From Lineus longissimus (Eukaryota > Nemertea > Pilidiophora > Heteronemertea > Lineidae): a stretch of 64,000 bases of DNA. Each line of letters begins with the position of its first letter. Position 1 is the first letter of the stretch. The stretch lies in the NCBI RefSeq assembly GCF_910592395.1, contig NC_088316.1, positions 11,842,001 through 11,906,000 on the forward strand, given 5' to 3'. Made by a program: the position numbers and the translations under genes. Of the stretch, positions 7,524-18,599 are shown piece after piece. Below the pieces are notes generated by a model. The model made no database searches and was not told the DNA's origin. It worked only from the letters and a program-made list of their open reading frames with translations.

Positions 7524-10473
7524 TCATTTGATGTTCTTGATGCCGATCATCGACCGCTTACCTCCAGTCGGGATTTTACCGGGCAAGGTCGGTTTTCGGA
7601 CGCCCTGCTCCGGACCGTTTAAATCGATTTTCTCTCGCCGAAGACGAGCCTCATTCTCACGTTCTTTCTCGGTTTTAGGGAATATTTCAAGCTGCCTTAG
7701 TTCTCTTGGCAACCGAGAAACAAACAGGCATTTCCCGAGGATCTTATCATTACTTTTAAATTTAAGTTCTCTCTCGGCGCACCCAAAACATTGCCCTTTT
7801 TCCCCTTCATTCTCGTAAACTCGTTGAGCTTTGAGTACGGGAGCAAAAATCTTTTTGGTCAGATCTTTTGCGGACTGAACCTCCGCATCAAACGCGGCCC
7901 TATCTAACATTGTATAGTTTATGTCTTTGGTATAGTCTTCTACTGCCGAGTGCACAATTGTGCGAAATTCTTTAACTTTTATTAGGGCCTCATCCATGAA
8001 TTGTGTTGCCTTTTCGCCAAGAGCGATAGCCTCTTGTTTTCGGGCGTACTCGCTTTCTAGGCACTGAGCCTTATTGACGCGTTTCGCGTACTCTGAAGAG
8101 CGTACGAAAACCTTGTGTTGAACTTCTTTTTCTAAAATTAGCTCAATAAAATGTTCAAAGCCTGCGTGAAAATATTCCCTAAAATTAGCCCGTCCCGTTT
8201 CATTTGTTAGATTAGAATATAAAAATGAGTAGTGATTGGAAAGAAACCGAGTCACGTTGAGTTCAGCCTTGGATAGTGCTAGGTTAGTACGAGCCCGGAG
8301 ACGATGAAATAAGGTCCCCTCCTCTGCAGCGTCCGCCTCTTGGCATAAGGAACTGTTGAAGTCTGCTCGCTTGCCCTGCTCGCTGTTATCATCCTCGCTA
8401 GTGCTGGGTGGATCCGTATCAAACGATGTATTTGAGACGACTTCCTGTGGTGTGGCCACCCCACATCCCTGCACTTGTATAACGGGCGAGGAACATTTTC
8501 TGCGCGAGGGTTGCTGACCCTCTCGATACTTCTTCTTCTTTGATTGAGAGGATTCTTTATCACGCACTCGGTTTTTCGTTGAAGCCCGATGCTCATTTCT
8601 TTCGGGTTTAGTTTTCTTATTTTTCGTCGACGGGGTACAGACCTGCAGAATCAAGCAACAACAAAAAACATGATAGAATATAAGAAAATGATATTGTATT
8701 AACAAAACAGAAATCTATATGTTGAAAGGTGTATCTTCTGTTTGCCGATTTTATTTAAGTTCAAACGGATCTACGGGGGCATAAGAAATACCCGGTTTTG
8801 AAATCAAGAACGAATATTATTTGAGTTTAGCAGCGTAAAAACGGAATTTGGCCTATACTCACTTGAAGATGAGATTCACCGCCGTCGACGATACTGCAGA
8901 CGACTGGCGACGGTGATGGAGCGCACGGTCGTTCCTTCTCCGCTTGCTGCGAATCTGCGTGTTGGGCCTTAGCCTGAGGGAGATGTTTCGTCTCCGAGTT
9001 TGTGAATCGCCCTTCACCATCTTCTTCAACAATATGATGTTGCTCTACTCTCCTAGCCCTTTTGGCCTTTTTCTTTTTCTGATGATGAACATCATTTGTA
9101 CCGACTGGGGCGGGGGTGGTGGCTACTTCCTTTAAAGCAATGGTCGGTCCTTCCTCGAGACGCATCACTCGCGGCACTGTCTGTAAAATGAAATAAAAGA
9201 TTATAGTTGTTAAGATATTTTCATCCCCGCGCGCAAGAAAGAACCAAAAAAAGCAGCGTTAAGGGCTGTGCGACGCATACTGAATGCTTAATACTACAGG
9301 TTCCTACCAAAATAATGGAATAGGCCCGCATACTCACTTGAAGATGTGATCCCTCGACTGTACATAGGACGGACTGATGATCATGGTCCTTTCTTCGCTT
9401 TTTCTTCTTTTTTTTCTGTGGCTGAGCATCCGGCGCACTAATTGTAGCGAGGGCTGGGGTTTCTTTAGCATTCATGGTCGCGGGGTCCTCCGCGGGCCGC
9501 CGTTCGTCGTTTAAATCATCTTCATCTGCCTCATCATCATCGTCTCCACCATCCCTTTTACGTTTTTGGATCGATTCTCGCCGAGTACCGCTTGTAGGGG
9601 CCGGTATCAGGACGGGGGCTGCTTCTTCGGTCCTCGCGCCTTGATTGATGACCGAGTCGTCTTCGGAGCACACTTGTGCAACAGACTGCAAATTGAAATG
9701 AATCGAGATTCAGCTTCGCCGTAATGTCTGCAAAATTGAAAAAATTTTCTCGATAAAAGCCTGATTAAGTTTAAGCTACTCCCGTTTACAGTCCCAGATA
9801 AAGCGGCATTATTGAAAAATCGAATAATTGCTGTAGACTTTTTGTCTCCAGAGGCCGAGTGATTATGATGACGTTGTAAAAAATATATACCTCTTAGTAA
9901 GTCCGGGATTTCCGAGGCGAATGGGCGTTGAATAAACACTAAAATTCCTGTTTCGGCGGTAAATTCGTGAAAAAATTCCTCGAGAGCTAGTAATACTGCA
10001 TCTTCTTTAGATTTCACAAAAACCCTGATCAACTGTTTAAACCACACTGCTTGTGGTGAATTCTTCTCAAAACTCAAACCTCCTTGTATCAGTTTAAAAA
10101 CGGCATCTCTCGATTTGAATCGGATTTTTTCACAAATTGTCGTTTTTGGGGCATCCTTCATACGTTCAGAAAAACAAGACACCCTAGCTTCGACGAATCG
10201 TAAAATCCGCTTGAATCCTGGTCCGAGCAACCAATACTCAAAATCTTTGACAATATAGATTGACAGAAACCCTGATTTTGAAACACCGATAGTGAAATCG
10301 ATGAATTGGCGAAAAGCCCACCCGTTTGAAAGTTTTACTCGAGAGATAAGTCGCTTATTTCCGAAAACATTTTCTAAGTCTACGCACAACTCCCGTCCGG
10401 GTGGCTTATCGAAATTTATAAGCGTTTGTCCGAGTTTGCAGTTAATTATTGATTTAAGAATGAAAAAACTCAT
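7524..10473 (-). CDS. Spliced acidic/coiled-coil nuclear protein of the virus-like cluster (model: 4 exons, ~822 aa)
   Basis: Exons on the minus strand: 10473-9790, 9685-9338, 9180-8863, 8642-7524. The last three are all phase 0, with clear acceptors (ATTTGCAG, TTTTACAG, GATTCTGCAG) and two matching CTTCAA|GTGAGTAT donors. The first donor (ACT|GTAAAC at 9789) is weak but keeps frame, so that junction is tentative. Exon 1 encodes a ~228-residue globular region. Exons 2 and 3 are acidic with Lys-rich nuclear-localisation-like runs, and both end in a SHLQ peptide, hinting that one arose from the other. The final exon is Lys/Ser-rich, then a long helical, probably coiled-coil, region, and ends basic. 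Function unknown. Layout resembles the gene at 42.3-44.3 kb. Confidence 0.5.
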
Positions 10474-10605
10474 CTTTTCTGAAAAATCTTAGACCGTTCA
10501 TTCTGCAAAGACTCCGCTGCATCAGTTTTCTGAGAAAAAATATTTAACTTACTTGGAAGAGGAATGTTTTTTGGATTAGAACTATTCGACGATCGATCGA
10601 TCAAT

Positions 10606-10632
10606 AGAGAACTTTCGCCACGCCGTCCGAGA
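10606..10632 (+). repeat. Harbinger left terminal inverted repeat
   Basis: Pairs with 15653-15679 in inverted orientation. The two differ at the second base from the tip (GAG versus GGG) and are then identical through GAGATCC. Confidence 0.85.
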
Positions 10633-10766
10633 TCCGATCCGCCGAGAACGGATCTCGTTCTCGATCCCGTTCCCGGAAAGTACGTTGCGCGCATTCGCCA
10701 CGCCGTTCCGAGGACGGGTATTTTTTTACGTCACCTGCAGCTCGTTGCTATGGTGATTCTGTCAAA

Positions 10767-11852
10767 ATGGCGGCTGATCTCAGACGGCTAGGAAATTTTG
10801 CTTTCGAAGATGACGAATTGATGCAGGTTATGCATGAACATTTATTTTTTGCTGACGCCCAAGATAAGGAGAGCACGTTTAATCCCAACTGGCCAAGATT
10901 CGACTTGAATCGACTGACTGACGCACAAAGCAAGGAACAATTCAGATTCTACAAAGATGAAATCATTGAAATTGCAAATGTGTTACGCATTCCAAATGTG
11001 GTTCAGTGTCGGAATCGCTGTGAGGTTAAGGGTCTTGACGCCCTCTGCATGACTCTGAGACGGATGGCGTATCCCAATAGGCTCAGTCAAAGTGAAGATG
11101 TTTTCGGAAGGCCGACTTCTGTCATATCGTTCGCAATCAATGAAACCGTCGATTACATTTACCAAACTCATGGACACCTCCTACACCAGTTAGATCAGTC
11201 ATGGCTAAATGAAGAACATCTTCGTGTCTACGCGGATGCTATACATGAGTCTGGCGCACCCTTGGATAACTGCTTTGGCTTCATCGATGGAACGGTAAGA
11301 CCAATTTGTCGACCAATAAGAGGTCAACGATCAGTATTCAATGGACACAAGCGCGTACACTCTCTAAAATTTCAGTCCATGGTCCTACCAAATGGCATCC
11401 TCGCCAATCTCTGGGGACCAGTTGAAGGGAGACGGCATGACGCTGGCATCTTAGCGGACAGTGGCCTTCACGACCAGCTGGATCGTCTGCCACGGACCGA
11501 AAACGGTGAAAGTTACTACGTTTATGGGGATCCTGCTTATCCTGTTCGACCGTGGATGATTTCTCCATTTAGGGCAGGCGCGCTTGGGCTAAACGAGCAT
11601 CAACAGGCATTCAATACTGCGATGGCGGCCCCAAGAACATCTGTTGAATGGACATTTGGCAAGATCTTACAGTACTGGGCATTTGTAGATTTCAAAAAAG
11701 ACCTGAAGGTATTTTTGCAGCCTGTGGCAAAGTATTACCTGCTTGCAGGCTTGCTGACCAATATCCACACGTGTCTGAGAGGTTCCTTGACGGGCGGTTA
11801 CTTCGAACTTGACCCACCAACTTTGGAGGATTATGTTGGCATTTTGGACTAG
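10767..11852 (+). CDS. HARBI1-like DDE nuclease (Harbinger transposase, 361 aa)
   Basis: This is a single intact exon starting in a good context (TCAAAATGG). The N-terminal ~130 residues form a helical region with a PNVVQCRNR block and the MTLRRMAYPNRL segment common in HARBI1-like proteins. The DDE core has FGFIDGTVRPICRP (first Asp), VYGDPAYP (second Asp) and SVEWTFGKI (Glu). Length matches the family (~350-400 aa). It is expected to cut at the element's TIRs together with the Myb-like partner, which in known Harbinger systems carries it to the nucleus and the ends. The flanking TIRs show this is the element's gene and not the domesticated host HARBI1. Confidence 0.93.
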   Translation: MAADLRRLGNFAFEDDELMQVMHEHLFFADAQDKESTFNPNWPRFDLNRLTDAQSKEQFRFYKDEIIEIANVLRIPNVVQCRNRCEVKGLDALCMTLRRMAYPNRLSQSEDVFGRPTSVISFAINETVDYIYQTHGHLLHQLDQSWLNEEHLRVYADAIHESGAPLDNCFGFIDGTVRPICRPIRGQRSVFNGHKRVHSLKFQSMVLPNGILANLWGPVEGRRHDAGILADSGLHDQLDRLPRTENGESYYVYGDPAYPVRPWMISPFRAGALGLNEHQQAFNTAMAAPRTSVEWTFGKILQYWAFVDFKKDLKVFLQPVAKYYLLAGLLTNIHTCLRGSLTGGYFELDPPTLEDYVGILD

Positions 11853-12164
11853 TAAATGAACGTAACGGTTTTCTGGTTCTGTGCGCGCATCCCCGCAGCG
11901 CGCCTCCGGTCTCAGTGAATTTCAAATTTAGCGCGGGCGGTCAATTGATTTTGCTGTTCTTGACTGCAACACAAGATGGCAGCGCGATCGCTATTTCCCA
12001 AATGACTGGAATTGTGTATTTTTTGGGACCTTCTCGAACTTGCTGCTGCTTGACCCCCCCCCCCCCAGATATAAAAAAAACTGAAGATGACTCGTTTCTC
12101 TTCCACGTTAAGTTGGGAATGGTCTTAGTCCATCAAGAGAAACGACATTTTTATTTTCATCTTC

Positions 12165-12201
12165 CTTGAAGTAATTATATTGACAATATAATTACTTCAA
12201 G
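12165..12201. terminator. Perfect 17-bp palindrome with 3-nt loop between the convergent Harbinger genes
   Basis: Arms of CTTGAAGTAATTATATT and its exact complement are separated by GAC. The palindrome lies between the 3' ends of the two convergent genes, so a 3'-end or RNA-stability role is possible. No function is shown. Confidence 0.45.
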
Positions 12202-12992
12202 ATCAGACCAGTCAAAACCGAGAAGTGTTGAGACAGAGGGGATTCTACAGTACTTTGCAGCAGTGTCTCCATGAAACGGTTTACTTTAGTATGCATTCTT
12301 TTCCAATATACCATAATAAATCGAATGCGAGGCCAATGTTTGCCGATTCCCAGGGGGTTGGGGTGGAGTGGGGTTACCATAATGAAGCCATGGTAGCTGG
12401 GAGTAACATCTGACTGGCACTCATCCCTGTAAGCTAACCATGCTAACAAGTCCATTCTTGAAATCCTGATAATTGCCTGGGTGAATTGAATGGCTTCCAG
12501 GGGATGGCCTTCTCTCACACAAAAGCTTAATCCAGCATTGCAGAGCATCGTGATAGGTTGTGATCTCAGATGTATACGCTCTTTCTTCACAGATGTAGCC
12601 TAAGGCATAAAATTGAATTGATACAAAGATATTAAATCAAAATAACCAACATTTATTTCTATATCAATAAACTCTGTAACATTGCAACATCTTTTAAAAA
12701 ACAATCAAATACTAACTTAACTCGCACACAATACTTTGACATGAATAACATACTGTAAAATCCTCTCTGTCTCGACACTTCCAATCTTGACCCTTGTTTC
12801 TCAAACACCTCACAGAAGCCGGTTTTAAACATCGATATATTTCATTTTGTGCGTAGAGAAACAATGGGAATACCCCCCCCAAAAATATGCTAGGAAAACA
12901 CGGGGGAAAACCATTCATTCATTTATTCAAGTCACCACAGAAGTGTCGAGACAGAGGGGATTCTACAGTAGACGTACTGATAATTTCAAAGT

Positions 12993-14814
12993 CTATTTCT
13001 TGAGTTGTTGACTCTCAATAAATTGTTGAAATATTGCTGAAAACTGTTGTTCTTTTGTCTTTTCTAATTCCATTCTATGGCGCCTCTCCTCTTTTTCAAG
13101 TTCAAATTGTTCCCGTTTGAATGCCAGTTCTTCATTTTTTAGGTTAATTTCCTCCTGTTTCATTTTAGTGTAGTCAGTCATCACCTCTTTCTTTTTCTTT
13201 CTTGGGGTGTTGGAAGGAGCCTTGTTTTCATCTGCAATGTAAAAGAGAAGTATAACTATGGAGGTTACTAAAACATGCAGTAGTCAAATGAAACCTCAAT
13301 TGCAGAATCACAGTCAAACTTGCCCAAGTCAGTCTTGCATAAGTCGAATTCTGACTTATGCTTTTCTTTTTAATAATCCTCACCTTAGTTGAACCTTGTC
13401 TTAAAAGTCGAAGAAAAATCTCTGATCCCAACAGGTTCGACTTAGGCCTAGCTAGTGTATTAACCCTCCCTTTGGAGAGAAATGGGACCAAAGCATGTGA
13501 ATGGGAATCATGAGTTTCCCTCCCTCACCCCTGACATTTGCCCCTCCTAGACATTCTATGCCCCCCTAATGACATCACCCCCCCCCCCCCCCCCCAACTG
13601 AAGGACAGTCTTTTCTCAGTGATATCTTTTTGAGGGAAATGGGTAGCAATTATCCAGGGCCACATCAGATTTTTGCCACCTAAATTTATGGGATCAAGTG
13701 GACAAAAATCAGAAATTTGTTTCAGTACGTATTCTTACCTTTATCACCAATCAGGGTTTCCATCGCGCGTTTCCTTATTTCAGTCCCCGCTTCAATCAAT
13801 CTCTTGTCGTTTTTGTTTGAACTGGTTGATGCGGTCTTCTTTCTTTCATGGGAATCAGACTTCATGGTGAGGATCTCTTGAAGGAGGATTTCCCGCTCTT
13901 CATATTCCTCAGCAGTGCCAGATCTGAAAGAGTATAATTGGCATGAACATTTTTGCTTGGAAATCAAAGTACTTTATTACTGTTCACAGAGGACTGAAGA
14001 AAACCTTAAAAATGATGGGATATTCTACCAACGACCCATGGATTGAAGCAAAGAGAAAAGAATTTGAAAATATGCAGGTTATTGTAAATTCATAGGTCAT
14101 AGGGAAGTCAAAAGGCAAGGTAAAAATTACCCTAAGCCTACATCTAAGTTGCTAGAAACTATTTTTTTATCTTGTCTCAAAATTTATAATTATTAAATTA
14201 ACACTGAATTTTGTCCGAGACATCAATGCAACAAAACTTACTTTCTTAGTGCAGCCATCTGCTGTGTTTTGAATGCGTTAATTAATCGGTCTACCCTCTC
14301 CTTCACCGATCGGTCATTAACCGGAACAGCTCCGGGCTTTATCTTCAACATAGCAGAATTGAAGTTCTGGGTTATTACTGCCCATCTATCTGCATCTTCG
14401 TATGGGTTTCGAGCTCTGATTTCTCGCAGAAGTGTAACATCGAAGGACGGGTTATACCTTATCGTCTTGGCCCTAGAAAAAGCAGAAAAGAATTGTACAT
14501 TAGCAGATGATTAGTTACCAGATCAAAGTACTATGATTATTATAGTTTGCCATTTTGAGGGATCTGGGAGGATCAAGAGGGGGTTCCTTCAAAAAACGTC
14601 TTCTGAATCTGTGCATACCCACCCTGAATTTTCAACAATTATGGGTTTATGGCGAACATCTACAGGGCTGGCCCACAGGCCTTCATGGAGAAAGCATGGA
14701 TACATACCCTGCCTTGCCTGTACTTTTGGGGTTTTTTGGTGGTGCATCCCCACTGCCGCCATCATTGGGTCCGGGACCAGTTTCCTCATCACCACTGCCA
14801 GGTTCAAACCTCAT
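12993..14814 (-). CDS. Myb/SANT-like DNA-binding protein of the Harbinger element (4 exons, 253 aa)
   Basis: Exons on the minus strand: 14814-14708, 14472-14242, 13923-13739, 13231-12993 (107+231+185+239 = 762 bp, divisible by three). Junctions are canonical: donors GTATGT, GTAAGT, GTAAGA; acceptors TTTCTAG, CTTTCAG, TTGCAG; phases match throughout. Exon 1 encodes an acidic Gly-rich leader. Exon 2 has the trihelix/Myb-like core (RYNPSFDVTLLREI ... RWAVITQNFN ... VKERVDRLI). Exon 3 is charged. Exon 4 has a basic patch (PRKKKKE) and a long charged helix (KQEEINLKNEELAFKREQF) ending in QQLKK. Such proteins bind Harbinger ends and help import the nuclease. Confidence 0.85.
13578..13595 (+). repeat. 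Poly-C tract (18 nt) in a Myb-like gene intron
   Basis: An uninterrupted C18 run inside the intron between exons 3 and 4. Similar runs occur at 12,054-12,066 and 25,981-26,000. Confidence 0.9.
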
Positions 14815-15652
14815 CTCCTGAAACGTGAAAGTGACAATGAAAAAAAAATTAGGACCAGTAGCTAGCCTACCAACCAGTATCAAAGACAGGTGACTAAGAG
14901 GCCACTCTTTTATTCGTTGACCTTAGGGGCCTTCGAATGCCTTCAGAGGCGAGTCTGACAAGTCGCCTTCCAAAGATTCTAACTAGTAAAGGCCGCCTCC
15001 AGTCAAACATTGGCCAGGGGTGTCAGTAGCCATGTTACATGCCCTGAATGAAGAATCAATCACTGACTCAGTCAATCAGGCCGGTCAATGTATAGGGCCT
15101 TTTCGACAAGGGGCTCCCAGACTCAGGCAGAGGGCTTCATCCCATTGTTCGAGCCTCGGACAGAGCCCCATTGTTGGCCTACGGAACAATGGGATTAAGC
15201 CCTTCGGGAGCCCTTGACGAAAAGGCCTATCATTCATTCATCAGACAAGAGATGAGAGAGCCATCCCTACATACATTATTAGGCCTACGGTTCTGACACA
15301 CAGTACATTTACATGTTAATGTACACTGCTGATGTAGGCCTACATTTCTGCGCCTTAGAATTGGCACTGTTTTACCATGTTTACAGCATGAAAAACAAAT
15401 TAAAATCGTGCAGGATGGCTTCACTATCAACTCAAGAATGTTTTGCACCCATATTCGTCCTCATTTTGTACATACCGCGAGAGTATCCCACAGGTTTGCC
15501 ATTTGAATAATTTTTGATAGCCGCGCAGCCGTTCCCGGAAAAGCCACTCGAGATATATCGCCTGATTCACGGCATCCGGTTTCGGGATCGCAATCTGATA
15601 CCCAAATACTGATGACGTCATTCACATTTTTGGCCCGTTCTCGGAGATTTGG

Positions 15653-15679
15653 ATCTCGGACGGCGTGGCGAAAGTTCCC
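15653..15679 (-). repeat. Harbinger right terminal inverted repeat
   Basis: Reverse complement of the left TIR, followed directly by TAA at 15680-15682. Confidence 0.85.
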
Positions 15680-15789
15680 TAATAACATTGATTCAAGTTT
15701 CCTGAGGAATAAGGGTATACGAAATATAAGGGTCCGTTTACTACCACTTTCTTCCTGACCACAATGTTGACTTTCATCCATGACACTTG

Positions 15790-16065
15790 TTACTTGTTTC
15801 TTTTATCAACGTAATGTCGACATCGCGAAGTCTTCTCAAAGAATATAAAACTTAGGCATTCCACGTTATTGTTACCGTGACAATTATCTACAAAACTAAC
15901 CGCGCACTCGATCGGTGAATTCCTTTTCAAATTAACATCGATAACCGTGTTGGCGACAGCATCATCTTCGCTAGTTGCAAACTTTGTGGCAATCTCTGCT
16001 GCAAGCAGAATTCTTTTAGATATGGTATCTCTCAATGCTAGCGTTAACGAAGTAATCTCCCTCAT
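15790..16065 (-). CDS. Unknown small protein or exon (91 aa)
   Basis: ATG at 16065, overlapping a TGACGTCA palindrome. The peptide is helical at the N-terminus (TLALRDTISKRILLAAEIATKFA) with two cysteines further on. No family recognised. It ends in TAA 9 bp before another minus-strand ATG frame that runs into the Harbinger end, so a host transcript may have been hit by the transposon. Confidence 0.25.
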   Translation of the reverse strand: MREITSLTLALRDTISKRILLAAEIATKFATSEDDAVANTVIDVNLKRNSPIECAVSFVDNCHGNNNVECLSFIFFEKTSRCRHYVDKRNK

Positions 16066-16098
16066 GACGTCAGACCGGGATTATTGACTCTGACGTCA
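16065..16098. promoter_or_regulatory. Pair of CRE-like TGACGTCA palindromes
   Basis: Perfect TGACGTCA sites occur at 16065-16072 and 16091-16098. This octamer is the binding site of CREB/ATF bZIP factors. They sit at the 5' end of a short minus-strand open frame. Whether they are used is unknown. Confidence 0.35.
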
Positions 16099-16724
16099 TT
16101 TCATCTCTTGACCACGTTCCATAGGATCGAGTAGCCGCCCGAAAACAGACCAACCACTAATTCAATAAAAATCTCATAGACGTATATAGATACTGAACAT
16201 AGTGTGTGCGTGTATACTTACCCTTCGAAGAAAGAACTAAACACACAGGTAAGTTTAAGAGCAAAATATAACACCACGTGTATTATCGGGAAAACGCATT
16301 GAATTCCAGAAAAAGTTGTTTTGAAGGTATGCGTCAAGAGTAGGGCATTGTTCACGATTCGTGTTAGTAAAAGAAAACGGTAGTTCGTATTTTATTCAGA
16401 CTAACTGCTGATTGGGCCTCGTTAATATACAAAGATCAAAGGACCACCAGGAATTGATATCTCACTGGAGGTTTTGGTTGTCTCGCCATAACCGCGAAGT
16501 TTTGGCCAAAACCGAGGCGGAGCAGCGGTTCTCGCCAACATTTTAGCGCCACCTGAGCAGTTGTGGTGACACAAAAACCTAAAACCTAAAACACTTGCAT
16601 TAAAAATAAATATTATTGTAACCGTACTAACAGTTGAATTCAAAACTCAAAGCTTTGAAAGGCGCATATAGTGTATTTACAATAACTGCGGTTCGTTATA
16701 ATGTGTTTTATTAAATATGAGACT
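16099..16724. other. Non-coding stretch
   Basis: No gene recognised. A GC-rich patch at about 16,480-16,560 contains CGCGAAGTTTTGGCC and GAGCAGCGGTTCTCGCC and is otherwise featureless. Confidence 0.3.
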
Positions 16725-17594
16725 TTACGAGTGTTTTTTAGGGGAAATAAAAATCTGGCAGTTGGTTTTGCTTTGAAATTTACATAACGAGTGCGATAGT
16801 TTTCGATCCAATTGATCATACTTACAATTATCGTAAAGGATTGTGACGTCAATTTGTTTTAACATGTAAGGGAATATCATTACCCAAGGAATCTTACCGA
16901 CAAGGCGAGTTCCGAAACAAACCCTGTCATTAGCGGGAAGGACAGTTCGGTGTCTCCGCACTTGTGGAGCTATATACGATTTAGTATTAACATAATTAAT
17001 CACGTGATTCTTCCTCGGGTTGAAGCTAGTCGTCAGAAGTTGCCATGTACCCCTCCCTGTTTTACCTCGGCGAGCTTCACCAGCTATGTAATAGTTACAG
17101 TTTCGCCCAATCCATATATTTAATTTCAAATGGAATTGTTCATCAGATAACATAAACCGGACGATATACTTTCCCTTAACACTGTACCAAAAGGTGGTTC
17201 CGTGATATGCATTATAGCTTGGATCTATCCTGACAAGTACGGATATAGTAAACGTGTTACCTTTATTCACATCTAGTGCATCAATATGAATAAATGGCGA
17301 CAATTCTCCACATCCATTCGAGCGTTTCTCTGCGTTGAAACCAACAGACAGTACTTCGCCAAAATGAGCTGATTGGACGAATTCACAGTTGTTTTCATAA
17401 TGAAGCCTAAATGAGTTGTAATGTTGATAGTGGTAGCGAATTACAAGACATCGACGATATAAACAATTATTACAATCAGAAGCAAAAAGGTGCCACATAA
17501 TGTTGTGCTCCATGATAATTAGCCATATACGACCCATAGCTATATGATCACCCGATTTCGCCCGCTGTGCATGTATTTCATCATTATCCCTCAC
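16725..17594 (-). CDS. LamG/concanavalin A-like lectin domain exon (divergent)
   Basis: The frame is open for 289 codons but its first codon is GTG, so it is more likely part of a spliced gene. Residues ~100-240 follow a LamG sandwich pattern: SPFIHIDAL, NTFTISVLVRID, TTFWYSVKGKYIVRFML, FHLKLNIWIGR, GTWQLLTTSF, NHVINYVN, NDRVCFGTRL, PWVMIFPYMLKQIDVTI. The same order of blocks (sensitive-strand, SVVVTWD, GQVV, LGW, IGSMSNLHVY) appears in the tandem genes at 28-37 kb. N-terminal cysteines (DCNNCLYRRC) precede it. It is probably a distant relative on the opposite strand. Secretion cannot be shown because the first exon is not identified. Confidence 0.4.
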   Translation of the reverse strand: MRDNDEIHAQRAKSGDHIAMGRIWLIIMEHNIMWHLFASDCNNCLYRRCLVIRYHYQHYNSFRLHYENNCEFVQSAHFGEVLSVGFNAEKRSNGCGELSPFIHIDALDVNKGNTFTISVLVRIDPSYNAYHGTTFWYSVKGKYIVRFMLSDEQFHLKLNIWIGRNCNYYIAGEARRGKTGRGTWQLLTTSFNPRKNHVINYVNTKSYIAPQVRRHRTVLPANDRVCFGTRLVGKIPWVMIFPYMLKQIDVTILYDNCKYDQLDRKLSHSLCKFQSKTNCQIFISPKKHS

Positions 17595-17599
17595 GCAAT

Positions 17600-18560
17600 T
17601 TGAATTTTTCAGCGAAATCCTTTTTTTACCTTTTTGACAATGATATCAAAATCAGTTTGTTTCGCCCGTTTGTTGCACGATCTGTATTGCGATGGCGTTG
17701 CAGTCATTTCTGGAACCTCTAGGTACATCTGCCTAACCGAATATGTAAATAATGCTTGTTGTTTTTTTCAAAATGACTTGGCCATAGATGGAAAAAAATG
17801 TGCATTCCTGGATGTCTATTTTCGACCATTACGGTACAAAACGCACAAAAATATAATGATAATTATGTCACTAAAGCCTTTTGATAGTTTGGATCCCATG
17901 AAAATCCCCATACTAAATTAGTACGAGCACGGAACGAATTTGATTGTAGTGGCGTAGGCATTTTTAAACAGTTAGCAATGTCTGTTTGCAAATACTAACC
18001 TCAAGTTCTTCATACTACTGTTGAGATACATTTTATGAGATGCTGAAAGAGAAAAACGAAATCAATACCTCCTTTCTAGAGTAAAAAGATGTATCTTTGC
18101 TATGTTCAACATTCATTCCTCGGTATGATGGAGATTATGACGCGTGCCGTTGTCACCATGCTAAGCGGGCGAGCGTTCGGGGGCGTAGTGACGTTCGTTG
18201 TGAATTAATTTAACATGGAGACTAAGACCGCGGTGTTTATTTGAGCGGATTGTGTCCAATACAATTTACTCATGCCACGGACTATCATACTACTTGATAC
18301 TCTCACCTCCAAGACACAGCCAGGTTTTAGCACAGTGTACATTGAGAGGAACAATCGGTGAAGGGTTTATGCAGGACGTATTAAAGCACCGGCCCGGATC
18401 GCGATTTGCATGCGAATATAGCCAGTAGACCAGCCCCGATTAATAGAGAGGAAATGGATCGACCACAGAGTAATAAAGGGTAACACTTAGCGTTCCCTTT
18501 GTAGTGGTGAAGAGACACGTGCGTCCCAAGGATTATACGGGGTGTTTCAAAAACTACTAC
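17600..18560. other. Non-coding stretch
   Basis: No gene, RNA or clear repeat recognised. Short open frames on both strands look like chance. Confidence 0.3.
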
Positions 18561-18599
18561 ACTCAAAAAAACTTTGACGAATATTCTTGACGAGAAATT

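Larger units (their letters stand above)
10606..15679 (+). mobile_element. PIF/Harbinger DNA transposon, complete with both TIRs
   Basis: The left end at 10606 and the reverse complement of the right end at 15679 share GAACTTTCGCCACGCCGTCC plus GAGATCC, then diverge with scattered matches (CCGAGAACGG) to ~45 bp. The right end abuts TAA, the usual Harbinger target site; the left flank reads ATA, so the duplication is not intact. Inside are an intact DDE nuclease gene on the plus strand and a Myb/SANT-like gene on the minus strand, convergent as in many Harbinger elements. An intact nuclease and spliceable partner suggest recent activity. Confidence 0.85.

Noticed and set aside
10767-11852. Domesticated host HARBI1 gene
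   Set aside because: It is bracketed by matching TIRs and a Myb-like partner gene, so it belongs to a transposon.
12192-12590. 132-residue open frame inside the Harbinger element
   Set aside because: No family resemblance; it overlaps the palindrome region and a repeated 28-bp segment (also at ~12,941), so it is likely chance.
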